A stretch of DNA of 64,000 nt from Gammaproteobacteria bacterium. GTDB lineage: Bacteria; Pseudomonadota; Gammaproteobacteria; Steroidobacterales; Steroidobacteraceae. How positions within the stretch are numbered: position 1 is the first letter of the stretch; every line of letters starts with the position of its first letter. Below, one piece after another: positions 14,012 through 22,390 of this stretch. A program made the translations under genes and the position numbers. The stretch covers positions 1 through 64,000 of the forward strand of contig JAJPKM010000013.1 in assembly GCA_021323735.1 (NCBI GenBank). Reading direction: 5' to 3'. Under the pieces are notes generated by a model. The model did not search any database, was not told where the DNA came from, and saw only the letters and a list, made by a program, of their open reading frames with translations.

Positions 14012-15358
14012 ATGGCCCGGAAGGAACAGAAACTGTTCGTCTTCGCTAACCTTGATGCGAAGTGGGCGCCTTGCGGACAACTCACTCTGACAGAGGACGG
14101 GGCGACATTGCTGGCCTCGACATTCGCTTACGGGTTGCGATACCTGGAACGCCCGAGCGCTCTTGAAGTGGATCCCGTGAGTCTAAGCATCCAAGACAAG
14201 AGCGCCGTGCGAGGCAGGGCGCTCTTTCCGCCGAACAACCTCCCGTTGTTCGGTGGGATTCGCGATGCCGCGCCAGACGCCTGGGGACGGCGAGTCATCG
14301 AGTCTCGCCTCAAGGCGCCCGCAAACAGTCTTCCAGAGTCCACTTATCTCCTCCATGCAGGCAGTCAGCGCGCCGGCGCGCTCGACATTCGTTCTTCGCT
14401 AGAAGCCGAGCCCACGCTGGGTTATGGCACTTGGGACAATTTGCAGTACCTGATGGATGCTGCCGAGCGCATCGATGAGGGCTTACCTGTTCCCGCCAAT
14501 CTCGAAGAGATCTTCGTGGAAGGCAGCCCATTGGGCGGTGCGCGTCCGAAGGCGACGGTTCGCGACAACGAACAGATACTGTGGTTGGCCAAGTTCGCAA
14601 GCCGGAAGGACGCGTTGGCCGTTCCTATCATCGAAACCGCAACGCTGCGGCTCGCAGCTGCGGCAGGCCTTACCGTTCCGCCGGTCAAGCTAGTTCAGTT
14701 GGGCGAGCGAGCCGTGATGCTGATTCGGCGATTCGACCGGTACTGGGCGAAACCGGGACAGGATGCCCACTTGCCCGAGGATCTCTTAAGCACAGCTCCC
14801 ATCGCTGGACTAGTCGAGAAGCGCTTGGGGTTCGTCAGCGGTCTAACGCTGATGGCATGTGATGAGATGGAATCACCGGACAAGGCCTATGCAGACCTGG
14901 CGCAAGCCATACGACGGTACTGCCACGAGAGCGTTATCCGCGAGAATAACCGCGAACTCTTTGATCGCCTGATTTTCAATATCTTCGTCAGCAACGACGA
15001 CGATCATCTCCGCAACCACGGCTTTGTCTGGGACGTCCGCCTCCCAGGCTGGAGGCTGAGTCCGCTCTATGATGTTATGCCACGAGCAAGCCTAGCCTCC
15101 GAGCGACGCTTACATCTGGGAGTAGGGCCCGAAGGTAGGAGCGCCACACTGGACAACGCTTTCGCAGGTCGGGAGACATTTACGTTAGCGACAGACACCG
15201 CTGCTCAGAGCATCTCCAGAATTTGGGCGACTGTCCGCGAGTGGAAAGGGCTTTTTGACGAATATAACGTGCCAGCAGATCAGATCGAAAAGATCGCACC
15301 CGCATTTCGGCACATTGATGACGTGTCCACACCGGCGTTGCGCAAATTAATTCCCTAA
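14012..15358 (+). CDS. hipA: HipA-type serine/threonine kinase toxin
   Basis: A 448-residue kinase. The N-terminal HipA-N subdomain has G-L-R-Y-L, L-F-G-G-I-R-D-A-A-P-D-A-W-G-R. The kinase part has the P-loop-like G-G-A-R-P-K, the catalytic F-V-S-N-D-D-D-H-L-R-N-H-G (about 323-335) and P-L-Y-D-V-M-P for metal binding, so all key residues are intact. Family HipA proteins phosphorylate aminoacyl-tRNA synthetases such as GltX and induce dormancy; the target here is unknown. It forms an operon with hipB. Confidence 0.9.
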   Translation: MARKEQKLFVFANLDAKWAPCGQLTLTEDGATLLASTFAYGLRYLERPSALEVDPVSLSIQDKSAVRGRALFPPNNLPLFGGIRDAAPDAWGRRVIESRLKAPANSLPESTYLLHAGSQRAGALDIRSSLEAEPTLGYGTWDNLQYLMDAAERIDEGLPVPANLEEIFVEGSPLGGARPKATVRDNEQILWLAKFASRKDALAVPIIETATLRLAAAAGLTVPPVKLVQLGERAVMLIRRFDRYWAKPGQDAHLPEDLLSTAPIAGLVEKRLGFVSGLTLMACDEMESPDKAYADLAQAIRRYCHESVIRENNRELFDRLIFNIFVSNDDDHLRNHGFVWDVRLPGWRLSPLYDVMPRASLASERRLHLGVGPEGRSATLDNAFAGRETFTLATDTAAQSISRIWATVREWKGLFDEYNVPADQIEKIAPAFRHIDDVSTPALRKLIP

Positions 15359-15645
15359 CAACGACATCGCCAGTTTCACGCTCTGCGACCGCAGTATCCA
15401 TGGCCCCGCGATGCCCGTTGATCGCGGTCGAAACTGCGGTCACACGCCGACGCGGCGACTAGTGTTGCAAGCTATTTAACACAACCTCAAGGGTTGTTGC
15501 TATCGGCAAAAAATGCGGGTGTGACGGGTGGCGAAATTTATTCCCTCAGCTCCCGGTCTCCTAGGGGGAAGTGTCGTCTCCACCGACGCGGTACAAACGG
15601 TGCGATGTGGCTCGAAATCTGTGGCCGATATCGAAAGAGTGCGGA

Positions 15646-16806
15646 ATGCGGAACCTGAAATCCCTGCCTTGGATCGCGCTTGCGATGTCACTCGCAGCCT
15701 GCGCTGGCAATAACGGCTCCAGCACGGCGGGTGGCCCGCCACCGCCTCCAGCATCACCATCACCGCCACCGCCGCCGCCACCTCCTTCGTCATCAGTGGT
15801 CTTTACGATGACCAACTCGACGGCCGGCAATGCAGTGCAGGCGTACTCACGCTCGTCCGATGGAACGTTAGTTAGCCTGGCGAGCACGCCAACCGGCGGG
15901 ACAGGTGTTGGCCACGGACTGGAGAACCAGGGAGCGCTGACACTGAGTGGCGATCGACAATTCCTGTATGTCGTGAATCCAGGGAGCAATGATCTGTCGG
16001 TGTTCCATGTCACGGACACGACCATGACGCTCGCCGATCGAGCGCCATCAGGTGGAACGCTGCCCGTAAGCGTCGCGGAATGGAACGGCATAGTCTACGT
16101 CCTGAACCGCAATGCCAGTAGCGGAACGGGGACCGGGCCCACGATTCAGGGGTTCCAAGTTTCGACCTCGGGAGCGCTGAGCCCCATCGCCGGGTCAACC
16201 ATGACCCTGCACCCGACGGATACCACCGCCACCCAGATCGCCATCAGTCCGGATGGACTGTGGATCATCGTTACCAACCGCGACTCCAACCAGATCGATG
16301 TGATCCCGCTCCAGCAGAACCATGCGCCGGGCACGCCGGTCACTGCGAAATCCGCCGGCAGCGGACCGTTTGGATTTGCGTTCACCGACGCCACGCATCT
16401 TTATATCTCCGAGTTTCAGGCGGGCACCACCTCGGCATACAGGCTCGACTCCCAAGGCAATTTGCATACACTGAGCGCCGCGGTCCCGACACAACAGAAA
16501 ACGACTTGCTGGCTGGCGATTACCCCGGACAGAAGCCTGGTCTATGTCTCCAACACCATCAGCGACTCGCTCAGCAGCTACCACATCGCGACCGACGGGA
16601 CCCTCGTTCAGCCGGTCCCGGTAGTCGCCGCCACTTCGGGCGGATCGCTCGACCTCATCGTGGATGCAACGGGCAATTACCTCAGCGTGCTGGCCACCGA
16701 CGGGTCCATTAAAACCTACCGCATCGACACGACTTCCGGAGCGCTGGCCTCCATTCAGACGATTTCGGGCCTGCCCAGCGGTACGAACGGCCTGATAGGC
16801 CGTTAG
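15646..16806 (+). CDS. Lipoprotein with 7-bladed beta-propeller (lactonase/YncE-like)
   Basis: A 386-residue protein starting at ATG 15646. The signal peptide ends in lipobox L-A-A-C, followed by a proline-rich linker (G-G-P-P-P-P-P then eight consecutive prolines) and repeated propeller blades (for example S-G-D-R-Q-F-L-Y-V-V-N-P-G-S, S-P-D-G-L-W-I-I-V-T-N, T-P-D-R-S-L-V-Y-V-S-N). Blades of this type occur in 6-phosphogluconolactonase-like and YncE-like proteins; enzymatic function is not shown. It is likely anchored to a membrane facing the periplasm. The 287-nt gap before it holds no gene, only a weak hairpin at 15481-15497 without a T-tract. Confidence 0.8.
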   Translation: MRNLKSLPWIALAMSLAACAGNNGSSTAGGPPPPPASPSPPPPPPPPSSSVVFTMTNSTAGNAVQAYSRSSDGTLVSLASTPTGGTGVGHGLENQGALTLSGDRQFLYVVNPGSNDLSVFHVTDTTMTLADRAPSGGTLPVSVAEWNGIVYVLNRNASSGTGTGPTIQGFQVSTSGALSPIAGSTMTLHPTDTTATQIAISPDGLWIIVTNRDSNQIDVIPLQQNHAPGTPVTAKSAGSGPFGFAFTDATHLYISEFQAGTTSAYRLDSQGNLHTLSAAVPTQQKTTCWLAITPDRSLVYVSNTISDSLSSYHIATDGTLVQPVPVVAATSGGSLDLIVDATGNYLSVLATDGSIKTYRIDTTSGALASIQTISGLPSGTNGLIGR

Positions 16807-16967
16807 TGCTTATGACCGCGCACTTTGTCGGCGCAATCCTCTCCGGACTTCGAGCTCCTGCGGTGTAATGACGGTGGCTACCTTCGCGCGTACCAGTAGC
16901 GTCACCAGCGCAGGTCGTCGCGTTCGGTTAAGGGCTGCTATCTCATCGAATCCGCGGCAGTGACAGA

Positions 16968-17363
16968 TCAGCTCCAGACTTCCACCTTGAGGCCGGACAC
17001 GTTTGAAAAATGCTTGAGATTGTTTGTAACCAGGGTCATTCCCTGGGAAACCGCGTGCGAGGCGATGAGAAGATCCATATTCCCGATCGGCTTACCGGAA
17101 CGCTCCAACTGTGAGCGGATCCGCGCATAGTGGCGCGTCACTTCGTGGGTCCAATCGAGAATCGCAAGCCGCTCCAAGTACGCCTCGACCAATTCAGAAA
17201 GTTTCGGCCGGTCCGCTTTCTCTGCGCCAAAACGCAACTCCGCGGCTGTAATCACCGACACGTTGAGCGTCTCGCCGTGTTTCTCGAATTTTTCGACCAA
17301 TGCCGCCGGCCGGCGCTTGATGATGTAGCTGGAAATATCCGTATCCAGCATAAACCCCGTCAT
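16968..17363 (-). CDS. vapC: VapC-type PIN-domain ribonuclease toxin
   Basis: A 131-residue PIN domain. The acidic metal-binding residues lie in M-L-D7-T-D9, A-A-E-L-R-F-G and G-N-M-D-L-L-I-A-S-H, with a T-N-N-L-K-H-F end. VapC toxins cleave tRNA or rRNA. The start overlaps the vapB stop (ATGA, 17360-17363), the canonical vapBC arrangement. Confidence 0.9.
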   Translation of the reverse strand: MTGFMLDTDISSYIIKRRPAALVEKFEKHGETLNVSVITAAELRFGAEKADRPKLSELVEAYLERLAILDWTHEVTRHYARIRSQLERSGKPIGNMDLLIASHAVSQGMTLVTNNLKHFSNVSGLKVEVWS

Positions 17364-17674
17364 AGAGGGTCGCGAGACTGCGGAGATGAATCGTTGCGGT
17401 TCTCCAGAAAGTCATCAGGTACGTCCACCTGCATCGCGAAGAACGATGACCAGTTAGGTTTGACCGGCGAAATGAACAACCCATCCCCTTGCCGTCTAAT
17501 CCTGACTTCCTTGACGTCTGCCGGGAAACGCAATTCCTGCGGAAGTCGCACAGCCTGATTGGCGCCATTGCGAAATATGGACGCTCGCTTGGCGACGGCA
17601 CTGGACATCGACCTGGCGGCCGCCTTCGGCGTCACTGATTTATTCTTTCCGGGTCGCACACGCTTCATTTGCAT
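17360..17674 (-). CDS. vapB: VapB-type AbrB/SpoVT antitoxin
   Basis: The core A-S-I-F-R-N-G-A-N-Q-A-V-R-L-P-Q-E and V-K-E-V-R-I-R-R-Q-G-D-G-L-F-I-S is the VapB swapped-hairpin DNA-binding domain. The C-terminal tail (W-S-S-F-F...F-L-E-N-R) should bind VapC. Starts are possible at 17674, 17668 or 17608. The last gives an 82-residue protein beginning M-S-S-A-V-A-K-R-A-S-I-F, closer to the family norm. A palindromic operator lies upstream. Confidence 0.85.
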   Translation of the reverse strand: MQMKRVRPGKNKSVTPKAAARSMSSAVAKRASIFRNGANQAVRLPQELRFPADVKEVRIRRQGDGLFISPVKPNWSSFFAMQVDVPDDFLENRNDSSPQSRDPL

Positions 17675-17697
17675 ATTCTCAGACTATATTGCTTCTA

Positions 17698-17715
17698 GCA
17701 TATGCCTTGCATATG
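17698..17715. promoter_or_regulatory. Putative VapBC operator: two GCATATG copies
   Basis: GCATATG at 17698-17704 and 17709-17715, each nearly palindromic, about 25 nt upstream of the longest vapB start. Position and symmetry match AbrB-fold autoregulatory sites. Confidence 0.5.
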
Positions 17716-17777
17716 GAGACGTCAATGGACTGCAGAGCCCGATGCCGAAGATCGATATTCTCAATTCAGGCGAGGAC

Positions 17778-17842
17778 TAAATGGATCGTAATTCTCGTAG
17801 CGCTGGCTACCTCCGCGTGCACGAGAAATCCATCCATTTAGT
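17778..17842. repeat. Long imperfect inverted repeat (65 nt)
   Basis: CTAAATGGAT (17778-17787) pairs with ATCCATTTAG (17833-17842), and TCTCGT (17794-17799) pairs with ACGAGA (17822-17827), giving one extended stem with a loop of about 22 nt. No T-tract follows. It lies in the 393-nt gap between vapB and the AAA gene. The rest of that gap (17843-18067) shows no supportable gene. Confidence 0.6.
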
Positions 17843-18067
17843 ACGCTATCGTTCACGCCAAGCCGCCCAATAAAAGCGAGGACGCAGGAAAACTGATGGA
17901 CGCCCCCCGCATTCTCCAGTCCGAACTCGATTTGACGGGCGGCACCGGCCGATGGTGGGTTTTCCGCCCGCGTCGTTGGATCGCATCGTCTTGGAACCAG
18001 CCGTTGGCGTGGAAATACGTCGACGCGTCACCGTTCAACCCTTAAGAGACGACCGCCTGACCGCGAT

Positions 18068-20281
18068 CTAGTGTTGGGGCCGCACGCGCCGAGGCGCATT
18101 TTTGATGTCGCACTCGATTTGCAGCTGATCCAGCCACTCTTCCGCTGAGAGCTGAGTATCGAGCGCTATACATTGGCGTTTGACCGTCGCAAAGTCTCCA
18201 GGGGTCAAGAATTTCATGAGCGTGAGCTTTTGCTGCCACCGCTCTTTCGTGGCGGCCGCGATGTCGGCGATAGTCTCGGTGAGGCCCGCTTCGCGCAAAA
18301 ACATAGACCAGCGCTGTGCGACGTCGAGCTCGAGGAATTCCATTTTGAACGTAAAGCGGCGCAGCGCCGCAGCATCGAGGTCTCGAAATAAATTGGTCGC
18401 CATGATCACGATACCGTCGAAGCGCTCCATTTTCTGCAACAGCTCATTGACCCGAGTCACCTCCCAACCAGCGCTGGCATGTTCACGGCTCTGCAAAAAG
18501 CTATCAGCCTCGTCGAGGAACAAAGCCCCGTCTTCCGCTGCTGCCTCTTCGAATGCGGCGGCGATATTCTTCTCATTGTCCCCTACCCATTTGCTCATCA
18601 AGTCCGAAGCCGTTTTGGCAATCAAGGGGATGGCGAGCTGCTGGCACAAGTGCTCGGTGAACTGGGACTTGCCCGTGCCTGGCGGCCCGTAGAGCAGCAC
18701 CGAACCGCGCGGTCGCTTCTTCAAGCACTTCAGGATGTCTTTTGGTGTAAAGCGCCCGGCGGTGTTCAAATAGTCCAAGGAATACGCAGTCACCGAGGGT
18801 TTGTGCTTTTCGGTCAGATCGCGTGACAATGCTTTTTGGCTGCGCCTGATTGCCTGCACGACCGCCGCATCGTGATCAGCCTTGGAGAGATTTCCCGCGA
18901 GGCGAGCAGCCTTCACGGCGGATTCGAGCTGCGCGCTCGACACACCGTCGAGTTTCAGAATTTCGGCGGTGGCTGCCTTGGATAATTTCAACTTCTTCAC
19001 CCGCAGTTGCACCAAACGTGCATGTTCTGCGCGATCCGCTTTCTTTAGGGGGGCGTGGAACACAAAGCGAGCAATCGTATCTTCCGGCAAACTCGCGCTG
19101 TCCGAAGCGAGCCAAATGGCCGGCACTGGATTCGTCGCGAGCAAGTTCTCATCGAACGGAAGCGCATCCTCCGCCCTGATCTCCACCCCAAAAAGCGCCC
19201 GCAACATCTGGGAGGTATGGGTCTGAAGCACATCAGCCGGACGCTCAACGATGAGGACCGCTGGATCCTTCCGGGCCGCGAGCAACGAGAAGGCCGCAAA
19301 TGTCAGGGAGGGCAATACCGCCCGTCCTGGACTATCGAAGCGGCGAACGCGGTACGCCTGGCGCCCCGATTTGCCAATGACATCTTGCAGCAACTGGCGC
19401 TTTTCGAGGGATGGCGCGCCATACAATAGGAGATTCACCCCGGGCTCAGCGTCATTTTTCAATATCTCGGTGGCGAGAATGCGATCGTCCTCGAGCAGGC
19501 GCGCCGGGCGACCGGAGCCGATTTTGTTGTCGAAGGGCTCGAGCAGCGAGTCAAACAGGGACTCGTCACCCGCGATCAAGTCGATCCAAAATTCCGATAC
19601 CCTGGCGATCTGGACTCGCCGGCCGGCGGCCATCAGCATCCCGCTCAAGCGCAGTGGCGAATTGGGTCGCATGGCTTTGCCGAGTTCCTCGGCATTCGTA
19701 TTGAACAGAGCAGTCCACAGTATTCCGGCCGTCCAGCGATTCTCGGCGAGATGCTCGAAAATGCCAGCGAGTCCTTGAGACGCGGTCGTTAGGAAGGCAA
19801 ACGCTAGGATGTCCTGCTCGAGAGCCGATAGACCGAGTATCCGCCCGAGCTGATGCAGCCGCGCGGCAAATGGGGAAATAGCCTCGCGGGTGTGGTCGGA
19901 GATGTCATCCAGCGCCGCGAGGGTCACCTGCTTATCCGCTGCGAGGGCTCGAAATTCATCTGCATTGTCAGAGACCCAATCATGGACCGCATAGCCCTCG
20001 AGAAGGAGTTTCGCCTGCTCGGCACTCGCGCGGCCTGAAAAGGCGTGGTTCATCTGAGCGAGCAACTTCATCACCCGATCGAGTGAAAGCTTTTTCGCAC
20101 GCTCGGCACCTTGAATCGTTTCGACTTCGTCCGGCCAATCGAGCAGGCCGTTCGCCGCTGCGTACCACGCGGAGAAGGCAACCGCGTCACGACACAGGTT
20201 ATCGGAGAGCTGCGGGTGCGCCGCAAGACGTAAGAGCCAGGAGGCGGCCTGCGGGATGGAAATCTGGGGTTTAGACGACAT
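18068..20281 (-). CDS. Two-domain AAA+ ATPase of unknown function
   Basis: A 737-residue cytoplasmic protein. The N-terminal 270 residues are helical. A first AAA-like domain (about 275-430) has a degenerate P-loop (L-L-L-Y-G-A-P-S-L-E-K-R) and is probably inactive. The second (about 500-700) is intact: Walker A G-P-P-G-T-G-K-S, pore-loop-like S-K-W-V-G-D-N-E-K-N, Walker B L-F-L-D-E-A-D, sensor-1 A-T-N and arginine finger L-R-R-F. This resembles remodelling ATPases of the CDC48/SpoVK type. The start ATG 20281 is preferred; 20323 would extend into the divergent promoter. It is divergent from an XRE regulator whose product may control it through the TATCC/GGATA site. No partner substrate gene is evident. 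Confidence 0.75.
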   Translation of the reverse strand: MSSKPQISIPQAASWLLRLAAHPQLSDNLCRDAVAFSAWYAAANGLLDWPDEVETIQGAERAKKLSLDRVMKLLAQMNHAFSGRASAEQAKLLLEGYAVHDWVSDNADEFRALAADKQVTLAALDDISDHTREAISPFAARLHQLGRILGLSALEQDILAFAFLTTASQGLAGIFEHLAENRWTAGILWTALFNTNAEELGKAMRPNSPLRLSGMLMAAGRRVQIARVSEFWIDLIAGDESLFDSLLEPFDNKIGSGRPARLLEDDRILATEILKNDAEPGVNLLLYGAPSLEKRQLLQDVIGKSGRQAYRVRRFDSPGRAVLPSLTFAAFSLLAARKDPAVLIVERPADVLQTHTSQMLRALFGVEIRAEDALPFDENLLATNPVPAIWLASDSASLPEDTIARFVFHAPLKKADRAEHARLVQLRVKKLKLSKAATAEILKLDGVSSAQLESAVKAARLAGNLSKADHDAAVVQAIRRSQKALSRDLTEKHKPSVTAYSLDYLNTAGRFTPKDILKCLKKRPRGSVLLYGPPGTGKSQFTEHLCQQLAIPLIAKTASDLMSKWVGDNEKNIAAAFEEAAAEDGALFLDEADSFLQSREHASAGWEVTRVNELLQKMERFDGIVIMATNLFRDLDAAALRRFTFKMEFLELDVAQRWSMFLREAGLTETIADIAAATKERWQQKLTLMKFLTPGDFATVKRQCIALDTQLSAEEWLDQLQIECDIKNAPRRVRPQH

Positions 20282-20337
20282 GTAACGGACCTCAGTACTT
20301 GGTGTTATCCGCGATGCGCTCAAGAACCCATGATGCT

Positions 20338-20354
20338 TATCCAGTTATTGGATA
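20338..20354. promoter_or_regulatory. Inverted repeat TATCC-N7-GGATA in the AAA/XRE divergent promoter
   Basis: TATCC (20338-20342), AGTTATT, GGATA (20350-20354) is midway between the divergent AAA and XRE starts. It resembles the TATCC-N8-GGATA sites bound by E. coli HipB, also an XRE protein. Its core CCAGTTATT recurs exactly at 20699-20707, upstream of the Fic gene. Confidence 0.6.
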
Positions 20355-20416
20355 CTTATATGTAGTCTATCTATAAAGTGGTAGCGATGGAAGTAGCAGA
20401 TGAATACCTTGCTTGA

Positions 20417-20641
20417 ATGAGGGAGGAAAAGCTTCTAACGAGCCTCGCCACCGTGATTCGCAAGCGACGAATGGCGCTAAAAGTCAGCCAAGAGGCATTT
20501 GCTGATCTAATCGGAATGCACCGCGCGTATTACAGCGCAATTGAGCGCGGCCAAAGGAACGTAACTCTCGGCACCCTCCATCGGGTTGCCAAGGGGCTCG
20601 GTGTGCGGATGGCAGATCTTATGCGGGATTGTAATATCTGA
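20417..20641 (+). CDS. Small XRE-family regulator (controller-protein-like)
   Basis: A 74-residue protein that is almost entirely one helix-turn-helix: V-I-R-K-R-R-M-A-L-K-V-S-Q-E-A-F-A-D, then H-R-A-Y-Y-S-A-I-E-R-G-Q-R-N-V-T-L. Size and sequence fit controller proteins of restriction-modification systems and phage-like repressors, but no methylase or nuclease is adjacent. It lies between the divergent AAA gene and the Fic gene, flanked by a candidate operator on each side. Confidence 0.85.
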   Translation: MREEKLLTSLATVIRKRRMALKVSQEAFADLIGMHRAYYSAIERGQRNVTLGTLHRVAKGLGVRMADLMRDCNI

Positions 20642-20696
20642 AGCGCTCTCGCCCCGGATGCGCTTCTGGCGCGCCTTCACCAATCCAAATGGTATG

Positions 20697-20792
20697 TACC
20701 AGTTATTCCCTTGAAACTTGTTTTTGAACAACATCTTAAACTTGTAATACACAATCACTAAAGACTTGATATAATACAGCATTAAAGACTTG
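20697..20792. repeat. Four direct repeats with exact 24-bp period upstream of the Fic gene
   Basis: CTTG-ended boxes (TTGAAACTTG, CTTAAACTTG, CTAAAGACTTG, TTAAAGACTTG) end at 20720, 20744, 20768 and 20792, exactly 24 bp apart. The last two share TAAAGACTTGA. A consensus TATAAT (20770-20775) lies between boxes 3 and 4 with no recognisable -35 at normal spacing. CCAGTTATT (20699-20707), shared with the AAA/XRE operator, precedes box 1. This looks like a regulated, activator-dependent or repressed promoter for the Fic gene. Confidence 0.75.
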
Positions 20793-20802
20793 AGATCATG
20801 CG

Positions 20803-22356
20803 ATGCCTGCCCTCCACAGAAAGCTCGCCGAATCGCTGGCGGAACTTGCGAAGGCTCAGACCGGCAACAGGCGGGTATTTCGATCCGAAGAACTCTCACG
20901 CGTACACCGCGAACGACTGCTGCGGGCAGGCCTCTTACAGCAGGTTGTGCGGGGCTGGCTCATCGCCTCAAGCCCTGGCACAGCCCAGAGCGAGAGTACG
21001 CCCTGGTTTGCCTCCTTCTGGGAGTTCTGTGCTCGCTATTGCGAAGTGCGATTCGCGACCGAGTGGCATTTGTCAGCCGAGCAATCGTTGCTGCTTCACG
21101 CCGAAAACAGCGTCATTCCCCCACAGGTCATCATCTACAGCCCTAAGGGCGCTAACAATTCGACGAGTCTTCTCTTCGGCACCTCCCTCTACGATTTGAA
21201 GGAGACACAGCCCCCACCCGCGGCAGACCTCCTCGTGAGGAATGGGTTACGCCTACTCGCAATCGAAGCCGCGCTGATCAAGGTGCCCGAGGCATTTTTC
21301 GCGGCCAAGCCCATCGAGGCACAAGTGGCGCTATCGACCATTCGCGAGCCATCGGGGCTGCTTCGAAGGCTACTGGAAGGCGGTAACTCCGTGGTCGCAG
21401 GTCGACTGATCGGTGCTTTTCGCCGTATCGGTCGTCCCGAGATCGCCGATGAAATCCGCGCCGCGATGACCGCCGTCGGGTATGCAGTCCGGGAGTCGGA
21501 TCCTTTTGTCGCGGGATATGAATTCGGCACGATTGCGCCAGCAGAGGCACCCATTGTCAGCCGTATTAAGAGCTTGTGGCAGGCGATGCGAGACCCTGTG
21601 TTACGCGCCTTTCCACCGGTACCCGGACTGCCCCGGGATCGTCGGGTTTATCTCCGCTTTGTCGACGAGATCTATCGGAGCGACGCCTACCATTCGTTGT
21701 CAATCGAAGGCTACCAGGTCACGCCAGCCATGATTGAGCGTGTGCGCTCCGGCGACTGGAGTCCCGGATCGAGCGACGCAGATCGTCAGAGTCGTAACGC
21801 TTTGGCGGCACGTGGCTACTGGCAGGCATTCCAATTGGTCAAGGGCTCAGTGCGGGAGATCATTGCCGGCGCGAACCCAGGTACCCAGGTTCGATTCGCT
21901 CACCGAGATTGGTATCGAGAACTGTTCCAACCCTCGGTTGCAGCCGGAATCATTCCCGCGAGCGCATTGGCGGGATATCGCAACGATTTCGTTTTCTTGC
22001 GCACATCTCGCTACGTCCCACCACGATGGGAGGCCGTGCATGACGCGATACCGGCGCTCTTTGATCTTCTGGAGGCGGAAGTCGAGCCCGCGGTTCGATC
22101 TGTGCTCGGTCATTGGCTCTTGGGTTACATTCATCCGTACATGGACGGCAACGGACGAATGGCCCGTTTCCTGATGAATGCCATGTTGGCCTCGGGCGGA
22201 TACCCATGGACCGTCGTGCGAGTCGAGGACCGCGCTCGCTATCTTCGCGCCTTGGACAGCGCAAGTATCGATCTTAACATCGAGCCCTTCGCCACCTTCC
22301 TCGCAGAGCGCGTTGCGTGGTCGGCCGCGCAGGACCCCGCCGCCACGCTGCCTTGA
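20803..22356 (+). CDS. Fic-domain AMP-transferase with N-terminal AbiEi-like domain
   Basis: A 517-residue protein. Residues about 1-200 resemble the winged-helix antitoxin AbiEi (F-R-S-E-E-L, G-L-L-Q-Q-V-V-R-G-W-L-I). The C-terminal Fic domain has the complete catalytic motif H444-P-Y-M-D-G-N-G-R452. An inhibitory motif S298-L-S-I-E302-G303 precedes it, fitting the (S/T)xxxE(G/N) helix of autoinhibited Fic proteins. Fic enzymes AMPylate target proteins; the target here is unknown. Start ATG 20803 is in frame with the best coding; an ATG at 20798 is out of frame. Transcription is likely from the TATAAT within the 24-bp repeat array. Confidence 0.88.
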   Translation: MPALHRKLAESLAELAKAQTGNRRVFRSEELSRVHRERLLRAGLLQQVVRGWLIASSPGTAQSESTPWFASFWEFCARYCEVRFATEWHLSAEQSLLLHAENSVIPPQVIIYSPKGANNSTSLLFGTSLYDLKETQPPPAADLLVRNGLRLLAIEAALIKVPEAFFAAKPIEAQVALSTIREPSGLLRRLLEGGNSVVAGRLIGAFRRIGRPEIADEIRAAMTAVGYAVRESDPFVAGYEFGTIAPAEAPIVSRIKSLWQAMRDPVLRAFPPVPGLPRDRRVYLRFVDEIYRSDAYHSLSIEGYQVTPAMIERVRSGDWSPGSSDADRQSRNALAARGYWQAFQLVKGSVREIIAGANPGTQVRFAHRDWYRELFQPSVAAGIIPASALAGYRNDFVFLRTSRYVPPRWEAVHDAIPALFDLLEAEVEPAVRSVLGHWLLGYIHPYMDGNGRMARFLMNAMLASGGYPWTVVRVEDRARYLRALDSASIDLNIEPFATFLAERVAWSAAQDPAATLP

Positions 22357-22390
22357 TTGAAACTTGGCGCCGGGTGATTCAAAGAGGCAA

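Noticed and set aside
17743-17842. Possible tiny lipoprotein (frame reading KWIVILVALATSAC)
   Set aside because: The frame has a lipobox-like end but no ATG, GTG or TTG start; the ATG with a ribosome site at 17782 is in another phase and gives 26 residues of no recognisable character.
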